Assembly: GCA_903867885.1 (NCBI GenBank)
Contig: CAIPTD010000055.1
Coordinates: 1-42,250, forward strand
DNA: 42,250 bases
Source of the DNA: an uncultured Ferrovum sp.
GTDB lineage: Bacteria; Pseudomonadota; Gammaproteobacteria; Burkholderiales; Ferrovaceae
Reading direction: 5' to 3'
The translations under genes and the position numbers were made by a program. Positions 6,973 to 14,471 of this stretch are shown here, one piece after another (position 1 is the stretch's first letter; each line of letters begins with the position of its first letter). The notes below the pieces were generated by a model. That model worked only from the letters and a program-made list of their open reading frames with translations. It was not told where the DNA came from and did not search any database.

Positions 6973-8004
6973 ATGAGTGAATCAGAAGATGTGAGCGGTC
7001 TACTAGCCAACTGGCGTACTCGCGCTGCACGCGCAGAAAACGAGGTAAGAAAAGCAGTAGTAGGTCAAGACAATGCGATTCGCTTGATTATCACAGCTTT
7101 GTTTTCCAGGGGTCACAGTCTTCTTGAAGGCGACGTGGGCGTTGGTAAAACCACCCTTCTTCGTGCAGTCACACGCGCCTTAGGCGGCGCTTACGAGCGC
7201 GTGGAAGGCACGGTAGATCTCATGCCCAATGATCTTCTCTACTACACCTATGTCAACGAAGAGGGCCGTCCCAAGGTAGAACCCGGCCCCCTCCTACGTC
7301 ATGGCGAGGGATTGTCGACTTTCTTTTTTAACGAGATCAATCGCGCCCGCCCTCAAGTCCATGCACTTTTATTGAGAGCGATGGCAGAGCGCACAGTCAC
7401 CGCATTTAATCGCGAATATCGTTTTCCACATCTACAGGTCTTTGCCGATCGCAACCGAGTAGAACGCGAAGAGACTTTTGAAATCCCCTCCGCTGCGCGT
7501 GATCGCTTTATGTTTGAGTTGTACATTGAAGCCCCCACCAACCCTACTCAGCGCGCTTCTCTTGCTTTCAATCCTATGTTTCATGACACCGAAGCCTTGA
7601 TTGAACGTGTGGAAGAGGGCGTATTACCCTATGAAGACCTCAATCGCATTGGCCATATCATTCAAGAAACGGTAACAGCCAGTCCTGCTATTCGAGAATA
7701 TGTTCTGAATCTTTGGGAAGCCACGCATCATCCCGAAGCCTTTGGTGTCCATTTATCTGGTGTTGATATTTCTAATCTTATTTTAGCCGGGGCAAGCCCT
7801 CGCGGTATTGCCATGCTGATGAAAGCTGCAAGAGTATCGGCTTGGTTAGCAGGAAGAGACTACCTCGTTCCTGAAGATATTCATGTGGTCTTTAAAGAGG
7901 TGATGGCACATCGTATTTTCTTTACGCCTGTGTATGAAATGCGACGGGGTAAATTAGGCCATGAATTAACAAAAGAGATTCTTTCTCAGGTTGCGGCACC
8001 TTGA
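6973..8004 (+). CDS. mxaR: MoxR-family AAA+ ATPase (MxaR-like)
   Basis: The 343-residue protein is a MoxR AAA+ ATPase: Walker A GDVGVGKT (53-60), Walker B TFFFNEI (116-122), a sensor stretch VFADRNRVEREETFEIP (157-173) and the lid region with GASPRG. MoxR ATPases act with von Willebrand A proteins as chaperones that mature other enzymes, including cofactor or metal insertion. Here it leads five downstream genes in the order known for mxaRSACKL in methylotrophs. The ribosome-binding site AAGGATGGAG lies just before ATG 6973. An inverted repeat upstream may control it. The assignment as MxaR rather than another MoxR clade rests mainly on the gene order. Confidence 0.88.
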   Translation: MSESEDVSGLLANWRTRAARAENEVRKAVVGQDNAIRLIITALFSRGHSLLEGDVGVGKTTLLRAVTRALGGAYERVEGTVDLMPNDLLYYTYVNEEGRPKVEPGPLLRHGEGLSTFFFNEINRARPQVHALLLRAMAERTVTAFNREYRFPHLQVFADRNRVEREETFEIPSAARDRFMFELYIEAPTNPTQRASLAFNPMFHDTEALIERVEEGVLPYEDLNRIGHIIQETVTASPAIREYVLNLWEATHHPEAFGVHLSGVDISNLILAGASPRGIAMLMKAARVSAWLAGRDYLVPEDIHVVFKEVMAHRIFFTPVYEMRRGKLGHELTKEILSQVAAP

Positions 8005-8035
8005 TCTCGCTTCAATCTGATCACTGAATTGAGTC

Positions 8036-8878
8036 ATGGACGAATTTAGGTACAAGATTTCCTGGCGTGCGCGCAGCAATTTGCCTGGCGCGCATCGCAG
8101 CACGCAAATGGGTTCTGGGTTTGAGTTCATAGGTCACAAGACCCTAATCAACGGGGCTGACCCTCGTCGCTTAGATATCCGCGCGAGTATTAAAGATCCC
8201 TTGGAACAATGGCAAGCCCGCGTGTTTTCGCAGCGTAGCGCAATTCCTGTTGTCGTCATTGCTGATCATTCAGCATCGATGACCTTTCAAGGCAAGCATG
8301 ACAAATGGGAAAACGCGTGTGAGTTTGCCCGCACGGCAGCTTGGTCCGCGACCCGAAATGGCGATTTATTTAGCTTTATAGCTTGCGATGATCATGTATG
8401 TGAAGATCTCTTTCTTCCCGCCACACTGCGTAAATCAGCAGTATTAGATTTGCAAGATCGCCTGGCCCAACTTCGCCCCAAACCGCATTCGGGCGCCAAG
8501 GGACTGTTAGAAGCGCATCGATGGTTACCTCAACGCCGCTCTTTAGTTTTTTTAGTTTCAGATTTCCATCTTCCCATCGAGATGATCCAAACTTTGCTAT
8601 CCAGTTTGCGCGCGCATGATGTGATCCCTGTTGTTCTATGGGATCCGATCGAAAGGCAAGTTCCCCAAGGGCATGGCTTATTGAGACTTCAAGATAGCGA
8701 AACAGGTCAACACCGTTTAATTTGGTTAAGGCCTTCCGTGCGAGATCGTTGGAAGCAAGGTCTGATCGAACACCAAGAGACCCTTTCTCGTTTATTTGCT
8801 CAGTATGGAAGACCTCCACTCAAGATAGAGAACGCATTCAATGCTGATGAAATTACCCACTATTTCCATGAAGCTTAA
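8036..8878 (+). CDS. mxaS: DUF58-like protein with vWA-type metal site (MxaS-like)
   Basis: The 280-residue soluble protein has an N-terminal DUF58-like part and a metal-ion-dependent adhesion type motif at Asp77-x-Ser-x-Ser (IADHSASM), followed by an alternating strand-helix pattern with LVFLVSDF. DUF58 proteins regularly follow MoxR ATPases and probably present substrates to them. In the mxa cluster the corresponding gene is mxaS, needed in that system for an active methanol dehydrogenase, by a mechanism that has not been settled. It starts 31 bases after the ATPase gene and its end overlaps the next gene. Confidence 0.78.
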   Translation: MDEFRYKISWRARSNLPGAHRSTQMGSGFEFIGHKTLINGADPRRLDIRASIKDPLEQWQARVFSQRSAIPVVVIADHSASMTFQGKHDKWENACEFARTAAWSATRNGDLFSFIACDDHVCEDLFLPATLRKSAVLDLQDRLAQLRPKPHSGAKGLLEAHRWLPQRRSLVFLVSDFHLPIEMIQTLLSSLRAHDVIPVVLWDPIERQVPQGHGLLRLQDSETGQHRLIWLRPSVRDRWKQGLIEHQETLSRLFAQYGRPPLKIENAFNADEITHYFHEA

Positions 8879-9824
8879 TTGCTTTTCTAGGCACGCCTTC
8901 ATCAGATCGATCCCTTTAATGGCTTCGGTAGTACTGTCCTGTGTCAGTCAATATGCTTACTCAAAAGTCCCGGTAACGATAGAGCGAGAGGACCCGCGCC
9001 TGTTTGGTTATCAGCTCGGTGATGTGATTACTGAGAGCGCTTACATTGGCTTGGCTTCAGGCTATCACTTTGACCCTCAGTCTTTACCCAAAAACGGCAA
9101 GCGTGCAGGGTGGTTCATGGTGAGGTCATCGCACTATGAAGAACAGGCGCTTGCAGATGGTTCAGCTATTGGAAAACTGACCATCGATTTCCAACTAATC
9201 AATAGCCCCAGTAATGTTCGATCGCTTACCATTCCCCCCATCTCGTTGAAATTCAAAGGGCCCCAGAATTTAGTAGATACCCTTCCCAGCCTAACCATTG
9301 ATGCCGCTCCGCTTGACACTGGCGAGGTCAGAACAGGGCTTCCTGACGCACAGCCTCAGCGTCCAGCAAAATCCATCACAACCGATGAAACCCAAACCCT
9401 TCTGGAAAACCTTCTTTTCATCGCTGGTATTTTTGGTATTTGGCTCATTATCTCTCTATTCATTCAGCGCTTTGTCAAACGCAAAACCAAACCTTTCGCA
9501 GCCGCTCAGCGCGACATTCGGCGCTTATCACGCCCAACACTTAGCATTGAAAGTGCACAAACCTTAGCTCAACGAGTACATCGCGCGTTTGACCAATCAG
9601 CGGGCTATCGACTTTTTGGGGAGGGCGTGACTCTATTTTGCGAACAGATGAATGTCCCTGAAGAACTGAAAAGCATGACCGAGTCCTTTTTTGAGACCAG
9701 CCAACGTTTATTCTTTAAGGAACAAAGTGAAGAAGCCGCAGAAGAACTTCTCTCAGAACTTCCCAAACAAGTCCGTAATTTAGTGCGTGCATGGAAGAAG
9801 TTTGAGGCAAAGCGTCGCCCATGA
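8841..9824 (+). CDS. mxaA: MxaA-like exported membrane protein
   Basis: The protein (327 residues from ATG 8841) has an N-terminal signal sequence (IRSIPLMASVVLSCVS) leading into a periplasmic domain of about 150 residues, then one transmembrane segment near residues 193-211 (LLFIAGIFGIWLIISLFI), a basic stop-transfer stretch and a cytoplasmic helical tail. This layout and its place third after MoxR and DUF58 genes match MxaA, a protein required for calcium insertion in methanol dehydrogenase of methylotrophs. Sequence similarity could not be tested here. In-frame ATGs at 8847 and 8868 are also possible starts; none has a strong ribosome-binding site, and all overlap the preceding gene, suggesting coupled translation. 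Confidence 0.68.
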   Translation: MLMKLPTISMKLNCFSRHAFIRSIPLMASVVLSCVSQYAYSKVPVTIEREDPRLFGYQLGDVITESAYIGLASGYHFDPQSLPKNGKRAGWFMVRSSHYEEQALADGSAIGKLTIDFQLINSPSNVRSLTIPPISLKFKGPQNLVDTLPSLTIDAAPLDTGEVRTGLPDAQPQRPAKSITTDETQTLLENLLFIAGIFGIWLIISLFIQRFVKRKTKPFAAAQRDIRRLSRPTLSIESAQTLAQRVHRAFDQSAGYRLFGEGVTLFCEQMNVPEELKSMTESFFETSQRLFFKEQSEEAAEELLSELPKQVRNLVRAWKKFEAKRRP

Positions 9825-10816
9825 TGCTGCTTAACTATCCTTGGGCTTTGCTTATGCTTCCCTTGGCACTCCTCCCCTTCTGGACACCCACACGCACTCC
9901 CCTTATTTGGAGTGATTTGAGCATCTTGCCTCCAGATCCCATTTCAGATCGCCTGTCTCGCATCCTGCAATGCATGGGCGCACTCGCTATCACAGCGACT
10001 ATTGTGGCTATTTCTGGCCCCTACCTTCCAGAGTCTAGTTTTCCTCGAATCGGTAAAGGAGCAGAGATCGTCTTATTACTGGATCGCAGTCGCAGCATGG
10101 ATCAAAAGTTTGGCCCCGAAACCAATCGTTTAAATACAAGCGATGAGATGAACAATGAATCGAAAGCAGGAATCGCCAAACGCATGATTGCGGAGTTTTC
10201 AGCGGGCCGCCCTAATGACGTATTCTCGATGATTGATTTCACCAATATTGCTATCCCCACGCTCGATTTCACGCACAAACAAGCTGCAGTTCAATCCGCC
10301 ATTCGCGCCGCTGATGTAGGCCGTGGATTGGCTGATACAGATATCGGGCACGCCCTTGCAGCGGCGGGAGAACGCTTTTCAGATCGAACCTATACCGGAT
10401 CTCGCATTGTGTTAATGGTTTCAGATGGGGGAGGGCAAATCGAGCCGGATCAGCGTAAATACCTCACGCAACTCTACCGTCGAAACCGCATCGCGCTCTA
10501 CTGGATTTACATACGCTCGTTTTATAGCCCTCCGCTGACGGGCCCTATCGATACTGAAAACGAAGACGCAGTCCCCGAACGTTTTTTACATAAATTTTTT
10601 GGAAGTATAAGCATCCCCTATCGGGCCTATGAAGCACAAAATCCTCAAGCGCTAAAAAGTGCAATTGAAGATGTGGGAAGACTTGAAGCGCACCCCATTA
10701 CCATTACCGATGCCATTCCAAGGCAAGACTTATCCCCACCCTTATTCGCTTTGGCCTGCTTGCTGACTGCTATTTTAGCCGGAGCCAAATTCATGGAGAG
10801 ACGTGTATGGCTCTAA
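9821..10816 (+). CDS. mxaC: von Willebrand A domain membrane protein (MxaC-like)
   Basis: This 331-residue protein starts inside an ATGA overlap with the previous gene. It has two N-terminal hydrophobic segments (about residues 5-20 and 50-66), a vWA domain with a complete metal-binding motif Asp88-x-Ser-x-Ser (LLDRSRSM) and the later TDIGHAL and MVSDGGG elements, and a C-terminal transmembrane helix (LFALACLLTAILAG). This is the layout of MoxR-associated vWA proteins such as MxaC. It is predicted to sit in the inner membrane with the vWA domain as a binding platform for the ATPase or its client. Confidence 0.78.
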   Translation: MMLLNYPWALLMLPLALLPFWTPTRTPLIWSDLSILPPDPISDRLSRILQCMGALAITATIVAISGPYLPESSFPRIGKGAEIVLLLDRSRSMDQKFGPETNRLNTSDEMNNESKAGIAKRMIAEFSAGRPNDVFSMIDFTNIAIPTLDFTHKQAAVQSAIRAADVGRGLADTDIGHALAAAGERFSDRTYTGSRIVLMVSDGGGQIEPDQRKYLTQLYRRNRIALYWIYIRSFYSPPLTGPIDTENEDAVPERFLHKFFGSISIPYRAYEAQNPQALKSAIEDVGRLEAHPITITDAIPRQDLSPPLFALACLLTAILAGAKFMERRVWL

Positions 10817-11361
10817 AAATGCTATTTAAGCCTTGGTTACCACTGATTCTGTTGTGTGTAATTGCAGTTCCTATTGCGCGATCCATTTTGCAATTACGCG
10901 ACGCCACAATATGGAACGAACGAATAAAAAATAACCAACTTACAGGTATTCCAGAATCTTCCATGCCTCCAGAAGCACTGATGGCCCATGCCGCCGCCCT
11001 GGATGCTAAAGGAGATTTTGAGGGGGCGCTCAGTGCTTATAAGCGCATTGAAGAACAGACAGGTAATCCCTACGCTAAGGATGCAGCCTATAACGCCTCG
11101 ACTATTTATCTCAAACGTGCGATAGGTGCAGGAGGGCCCGCTGCAGACCCCCAAACCATTCCTTTAGTGGAATTGGCCAAGGAAGGCTATCGTAGCTTAT
11201 TACGCAATGATCCAGAGGATTGGGATGCGCGCTACAACCTAGACCGTGCGCTTCGGCTATTGCCTGAAGAAGATCAAGACGAGAACGAAGGAGGGAATCC
11301 GCCCATCGGTGCAGAACGCGCCCCCACAACCATGCGCGGATTTACTCTTGGCTTGCCATGA
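10807..11361 (+). CDS. mxaK: MxaK-like membrane-anchored TPR-type protein
   Basis: The 184-residue protein has one N-terminal membrane anchor (WLPLILLCVIAVPIA) and then a helical region with tetratricopeptide-like pairs (ALDAKGDFEGALSAYKRIEE, then DAAYNASTIYLKRAI), ending in an acidic, Gly-Asn-rich tail. In mxa clusters the small gene between the two vWA genes is mxaK, required for calcium incorporation in methanol dehydrogenase. The assignment depends on position and size more than on a clear signature. It overlaps the preceding gene by 10 bases and the following one by 4. Confidence 0.65.
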   Translation: MALKMLFKPWLPLILLCVIAVPIARSILQLRDATIWNERIKNNQLTGIPESSMPPEALMAHAAALDAKGDFEGALSAYKRIEEQTGNPYAKDAAYNASTIYLKRAIGAGGPAADPQTIPLVELAKEGYRSLLRNDPEDWDARYNLDRALRLLPEEDQDENEGGNPPIGAERAPTTMRGFTLGLP

Positions 11362-12428
11362 CACCAATGAGATTTAACGTTCGTAATTGGCTGCGAAATC
11401 AGGCTCAGCATCCGCAAGCTTGGGCACTCACGGCTGCCGCGATCGCATTGGGCATTGCATTATTGCGCCCCACCATTCCAGTGAGTGAAAACCTAGTCCA
11501 CGCACTGATTGTTGTAGATGTGACCCAAAGCATGGGTGTACCTGATGCCCAATGGCGCGGAGAAACGGTTTCTCGCCTTGAGCAATCCAGACGCGCCGTA
11601 TCGGAACTTCTGCAAGAAGTGCCTTGTGGGTCAGAAATTGGTCTAGGTATTTTTAATGAATACCGCACGTTTGTTCTCTTGGCACCCCTTGAGGTGTGCA
11701 GCAATTTCCGTGAGCTTCAAGCCACCATCGATAGCTTGAACAACCGGATGTCTTGGGCAGGCGCAAGTGAAATTGCTAAAGGCATTAATTCCGGCCTGCA
11801 AGCGGTCAAAGTACTACAGGGCAAACCCGCTTTTGTTCTTCTTACTGATGGACATGAGGCACCGCCCATCAGCTTAAGCCATCGTCCTCGTATCGATGCA
11901 AAACCAGGAGACTTCAATGGTGTTCTGGTTGGAACGGGTAGCCTAAGCCCTCATCAGATCCCAAAATTTGACCCCGAAGGAAACAGAATTGGTTTTTGGC
12001 GCGCGGATGAAGTGTCTCAAGTAGACATTTACAGCAAGGGTCGCGAAAGCAGTGTCGAAGGTGAAGGCTATGCGGATGACCCTGCGGATGCAGGCAAACC
12101 CAAAGAGTTACAAAAACCTACGGAAAAAGCAGGGCAAGAACATCTTTCTTCCCTTCATGAAGCCTACCTTCAAATGCTCTCCACTGAATTAGGTTTAGGC
12201 TATTTGAGGTTAACTGGCCCCGGGGATTTGAAACGAAGCTTATTAGAAAACCATGCAACAATGAAAGAAACCGTTCCGGGCGATGGCCGCTGGGTACTCG
12301 CACTCATCGCATTAGTGATTTTAGTGATCACACATATCGGATTAATCGGTGCACAAGAAATGAGTCGGCGGGTATATGTATTTGGTCGGGCAAAAATGGG
12401 GCAGCGCGATCACAGTCCAAAAAACTAG
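11358..12428 (+). CDS. mxaL: von Willebrand A domain membrane protein (MxaL-like)
   Basis: The 356-residue protein is the second vWA member of the operon. It has an N-terminal hydrophobic segment (about 22-36), a metal-binding motif beginning at Asp54 (VVDVTQSM, a DxTxS variant), the second element ASEIAKGIN, a strand-loop VLLTDGHE, and a C-terminal transmembrane helix (WVLALIALVILVITHIGL). It matches MxaL in placement and general layout. It starts in an ATGA overlap with the previous gene and ends just before a strong bidirectional terminator, so it closes the operon. No mxaD, mxaF or xoxF gene follows. Confidence 0.75.
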   Translation: MTPMRFNVRNWLRNQAQHPQAWALTAAAIALGIALLRPTIPVSENLVHALIVVDVTQSMGVPDAQWRGETVSRLEQSRRAVSELLQEVPCGSEIGLGIFNEYRTFVLLAPLEVCSNFRELQATIDSLNNRMSWAGASEIAKGINSGLQAVKVLQGKPAFVLLTDGHEAPPISLSHRPRIDAKPGDFNGVLVGTGSLSPHQIPKFDPEGNRIGFWRADEVSQVDIYSKGRESSVEGEGYADDPADAGKPKELQKPTEKAGQEHLSSLHEAYLQMLSTELGLGYLRLTGPGDLKRSLLENHATMKETVPGDGRWVLALIALVILVITHIGLIGAQEMSRRVYVFGRAKMGQRDHSPKN

Positions 12429-12449
12429 CAACAACCTGTTCTCTATAGA

Positions 12450-12487
12450 AAAACGGCCCACCAAGATCAAACTTGGCGGGCCGTTTT
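12450..12487. terminator. Bidirectional intrinsic terminator between mxaL-like gene and phasin
   Basis: AAAACGGCCC and CCAAG pair with CTTGG and GGGCCGTTTT around a 6-base loop, with a single A-C mismatch, giving a 16-position stem flanked by A-rich and T-rich tracts on opposite sides. The convergent genes on both sides end within 25 bases of it, so it can stop transcription from either direction. Confidence 0.9.
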
Positions 12488-12509
12488 CGCTTTAAGTCAA
12501 AAACTCAAC

Positions 12510-13100
12510 TTACTTAGACTTTGAAGCTTTAACAGCAGAAGTTGCAGCATTGGTGGTGGCCTTCATATTGGCTTCTGCCATCGTGCTCATTTGCTTGGCA
12601 GCTTTGGTCATGTTGTCCATCGCAGCATTGCTAGCAGTCATTGCAGCTTTCATACCAGCCACCAATACATCAGAACCAGCTGGTGCTGACTTGGTCGCAT
12701 TGTCCAGAGCGGATGCAAAGGTTTTGTTCATTTCAGCAGTTTTATGTTCAAAAATTGCAGAAAGCTGTTTTTGTGTTTCAGTAGCAATCTCATACAGATT
12801 ACGAGAATAATCTAATGCTTTTTCAGCACCTGGCTCAACCATTTTGCTGCGCATTGAAGTCAGGTCTTGGGGATTCTTTACATCAGCAAGGGCTTGAGCA
12901 GTCTTAGCAACGTCTGCAAAAGTCTCTTTGCTGGCTTCAAGATTGAGGCTGATCATGCGCTCAGCAGCATCAAAAGCAATCTTGGTCAGGCTCATTGCGG
13001 TTTCTAGAGAGGTTTTGTTAAATTCTGTCACTTGCTCAGGGGTAGTGAACATCGCTTTCATATCTGGAAGATTCATGGCGTTCATATTAGGTAGTCTCAT
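12510..13100 (-). CDS. phaP: Phasin family protein (polyhydroxyalkanoate granule coat)
   Basis: The 196-residue protein is rich in Ala, Met, Lys and Thr and almost wholly helical, with the phasin core from about residue 17 (MFTTPEQVTEFNKTSLETAM) through an amphipathic coiled region (ASKETFADVAKTAQALADVK) and a low-complexity AKxMSxMAEANMKA tail. Phasins cover polyhydroxybutyrate granules in the cytoplasm and limit their coalescence. Several in-frame ATGs lie close together near the start (13100, 13085, 13076, 13061, 13052) and none has a strong ribosome-binding site, so the exact N-terminus is unsure. A clear promoter and two operator-like repeats precede it. Confidence 0.92.
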   Translation of the reverse strand: MRLPNMNAMNLPDMKAMFTTPEQVTEFNKTSLETAMSLTKIAFDAAERMISLNLEASKETFADVAKTAQALADVKNPQDLTSMRSKMVEPGAEKALDYSRNLYEIATETQKQLSAIFEHKTAEMNKTFASALDNATKSAPAGSDVLVAGMKAAMTASNAAMDNMTKAAKQMSTMAEANMKATTNAATSAVKASKSK

Positions 13101-13149
13101 TGACGGGTGTCACCCGATGCTCTCGCCGAAAAGCGATATGCTTTTCCTG

Positions 13150-13163
13150 TTGCGATGCAGCAA
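13150..13163. promoter_or_regulatory. TGC/GCA inverted repeat at the phasin transcription start (possible PhaR operator)
   Basis: TTGC-6 bases-GCAA (TTGCGATGCAGCAA on the plus strand) lies where the phasin transcript would begin. PhaR repressors of phasin genes are known to bind TGC-rich palindromes of this type. Together with the similar site just upstream of the -35 box it frames the promoter. Confidence 0.5.
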
Positions 13164-13170
13164 TGTCCGT

Positions 13171-13199
13171 AATTTAACGATCTTATGTAGAGGTGTCAA
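13171..13199 (-). promoter_or_regulatory. Sigma-70 promoter of the phasin gene
   Basis: On the minus strand a perfect TTGACA (13199-13194) and TAAATT (13176-13171) are 17 bases apart, about 70 bases upstream of the first phasin start codon. A strong constitutive core suits an abundant granule protein that is held back by a repressor. Confidence 0.85.
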
Positions 13200-13206
13200 G
13201 TTATTT

Positions 13207-13222
13207 TTGTGCGGCGCAGCAA
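13207..13222. promoter_or_regulatory. Second TGC/GCA repeat upstream of the phasin -35 box (possible PhaR operator)
   Basis: TTGTGCGGCGCAGCAA contains TGC-GGC-GCA flanked by TTG and CAA and shares the GCAGCAA half with the site at 13150. It begins 8 bases upstream of the -35 box. Two such sites around one promoter are the arrangement expected for autoregulated phasin control. Confidence 0.45.
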
Positions 13223-13319
13223 GTTAATTACGCCTTGAATACAAACAGATTTATAAGTGACCTACCGCACCGACTCAGCTTAAAACGTCGCGCGAGAATC
13301 CACCCACGCACAACCTAAT

Positions 13320-13385
13320 GTCACGAAGCGGATGATCCCGTGACGACGGATCAGGCAAAGCCGGAGCCGTAAAGGGATCAGCCGC
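13320..13385 (+). other. Unexplained structured element in the phasin-CDF gap
   Basis: This stretch can form a nested stem: GCGG/CCGC (13328-13331 with 13382-13385), GATCCC/GGGATC (13334-13339 with 13374-13379), ACGG/CCGT (13346-13349 with 13367-13370) and GGC/GCC (13354-13356 with 13360-13362). An alternative helix GTCACG/CGTGAC (13320-13325 with 13339-13344) excludes part of it. No T tract follows on either strand, so it is not a standard terminator. On the plus strand it lies 6 bases ahead of a strong ribosome-binding site. I do not recognise the element. The rest of the 13223-13408 gap shows nothing else. Confidence 0.4.
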
Positions 13386-13403
13386 TGCAGAAGGAGTAAT
13401 TCA

Positions 13404-13469
13404 ATGAGCCTATTCAATTGGCTGAATAGGGATATGCATTTGCCCCTTGCGCAGTTCAGGGAAGGCTAA
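13404..13469 (+). CDS. Possible 21-residue micro-ORF antisense to the end of the CDF exporter gene
   Basis: A near-ideal ribosome-binding site AAGGAG (13391-13396), 7 bases before ATG 13404, opens a 21-codon frame (MSLFNWLNRDMHLP..., stop TAA at 13467-13469). It overlaps the 3' end of the exporter gene on the other strand. There is no known family. The quality of the start site and the structured element just ahead are the only support; it may be chance or the remnant of a lost gene. Confidence 0.25.
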   Translation: MSLFNWLNRDMHLPLAQFREG

Positions 13470-14471
13470 ACGGCTCTCTGGTTGAAGCGTGACATGATCA
13501 ATACGATATTTTGCTTGCAAATGCTTTTTAAGGCTCAGCAAGACCTGCGGCCAAAGCGCAAGAGCCGCAATTTCGATATGCGCCGACAAGGCTAACTTGC
13601 CGGAAGCCAAAGTCCAAATATGTAAATCATGAACACCCATCACATCTTTGATAGAAGCCATTCCCCGCCCCACAACTTGTAAATCAATGCTCCGCGGCAC
13701 CCCTTCCATCAACACATGAATACTCTCAAGTAAAAGGCGAATGGTTGAGGTCAAAATCGAGGCAACGACTAACAAAGAAAGAATTGGATCAGCGGGAAGC
13801 CAACCGGTATACCAAATAATTGCGCCTGCCAAAATGGCGGCTACCGAACCCAATAAGTCACCGACAACATGAATCATTGCAGCACGAATATTCAGGCCAT
13901 CACCTGCTCTTGCTAAAACCAAAGCAGTGGCAACATTTACCATTAAACCAATCGTAGCGATCACCATCACCGTTCCACCTTGAACAGGGGTGGGGTGCAA
14001 TAACCGAGATACCGATTCAACGGCAATACCAATGACTACTGCTAGCATTAACAAAGCATTGAATGCTGCGGCCAATACCTCTGAACGAACCAGGCCATAG
14101 CTATGCTTATCACTAGGAGGACGTTGCGCCAGTTTGGCTGCAAAAGCTGCCATACCCAGCGCTAAGCCATCCGACAACATATGACCGGCATCAGAGAGTA
14201 AAGCCAAAGACCCCGACATCACGCCGCCCACTGCTTCAATGCCTGCAAAACCTATTGTCAGAATAAGAGCCAAAAGTAGAGCGCTGAATTCAGAAGGTGG
14301 AGCATGATGATGACCCGCATGTCCATGATCATGTCCGCTTTGATCGTGGTCATGATGCGCATGTCCGAGATGAGGATGGTTATGAATACCTTCATCCGCC
14401 CCAGAATGATCGTGCCGTGTATGAGCATGACCAGCAGGCTTGCTAGCGTGATGCGACTGATCCCGCGTCAT
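13410..14471 (-). CDS. Cation diffusion facilitator (CzcD/ZnT-type) metal exporter
   Basis: A CDF transporter with a long His-rich cytoplasmic N-terminus (repeated HxH and HDH between about residues 7 and 60), six transmembrane segments, and the paired metal site HxxxD in helix 2 (DAGHMLSDG) and HxxxD in helix 5 (IHVVGD). That pairing is the zinc-type pattern. The C-terminal domain contains GVHDLHIWTL and SAHIEI. It exports Zn2+, perhaps Co2+, Ni2+ or Cd2+, by proton exchange. The ATG at 14471 overlaps the nagZ stop as ATGA; an in-frame ATG at 14483 would add four residues. It is the last gene of the long rpoE-to-nagZ block. Confidence 0.92.
   Translation of the reverse strand: MTRDQSHHASKPAGHAHTRHDHSGADEGIHNHPHLGHAHHDHDQSGHDHGHAGHHHAPPSEFSALLLALILTIGFAGIEAVGGVMSGSLALLSDAGHMLSDGLALGMAAFAAKLAQRPPSDKHSYGLVRSEVLAAAFNALLMLAVVIGIAVESVSRLLHPTPVQGGTVMVIATIGLMVNVATALVLARAGDGLNIRAAMIHVVGDLLGSVAAILAGAIIWYTGWLPADPILSLLVVASILTSTIRLLLESIHVLMEGVPRSIDLQVVGRGMASIKDVMGVHDLHIWTLASGKLALSAHIEIAALALWPQVLLSLKKHLQAKYRIDHVTLQPESRLAFPELRKGQMHIPIQPIE

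Noticed and set aside
8376-8819. 147-codon minus-strand open frame opposite the MxaS-like gene
   Set aside because: No family pattern; it mirrors the codons of the real gene on the plus strand.
13320-13390. Possible cyclic-di-GMP-I (GEMM) riboswitch, because of TGTCACG and GCAAAGCC-like words on the plus strand
   Set aside because: The conserved GGGCAAACC part and the tetraloop-receptor helix are missing, and the visible pairing differs from the known fold.
13409-13430. Hairpin CCTATTC/GAATAGG at the end of the CDF exporter gene as a terminator
   Set aside because: The 7-bp AT-rich stem has no T tract after it; most of it is coding sequence.
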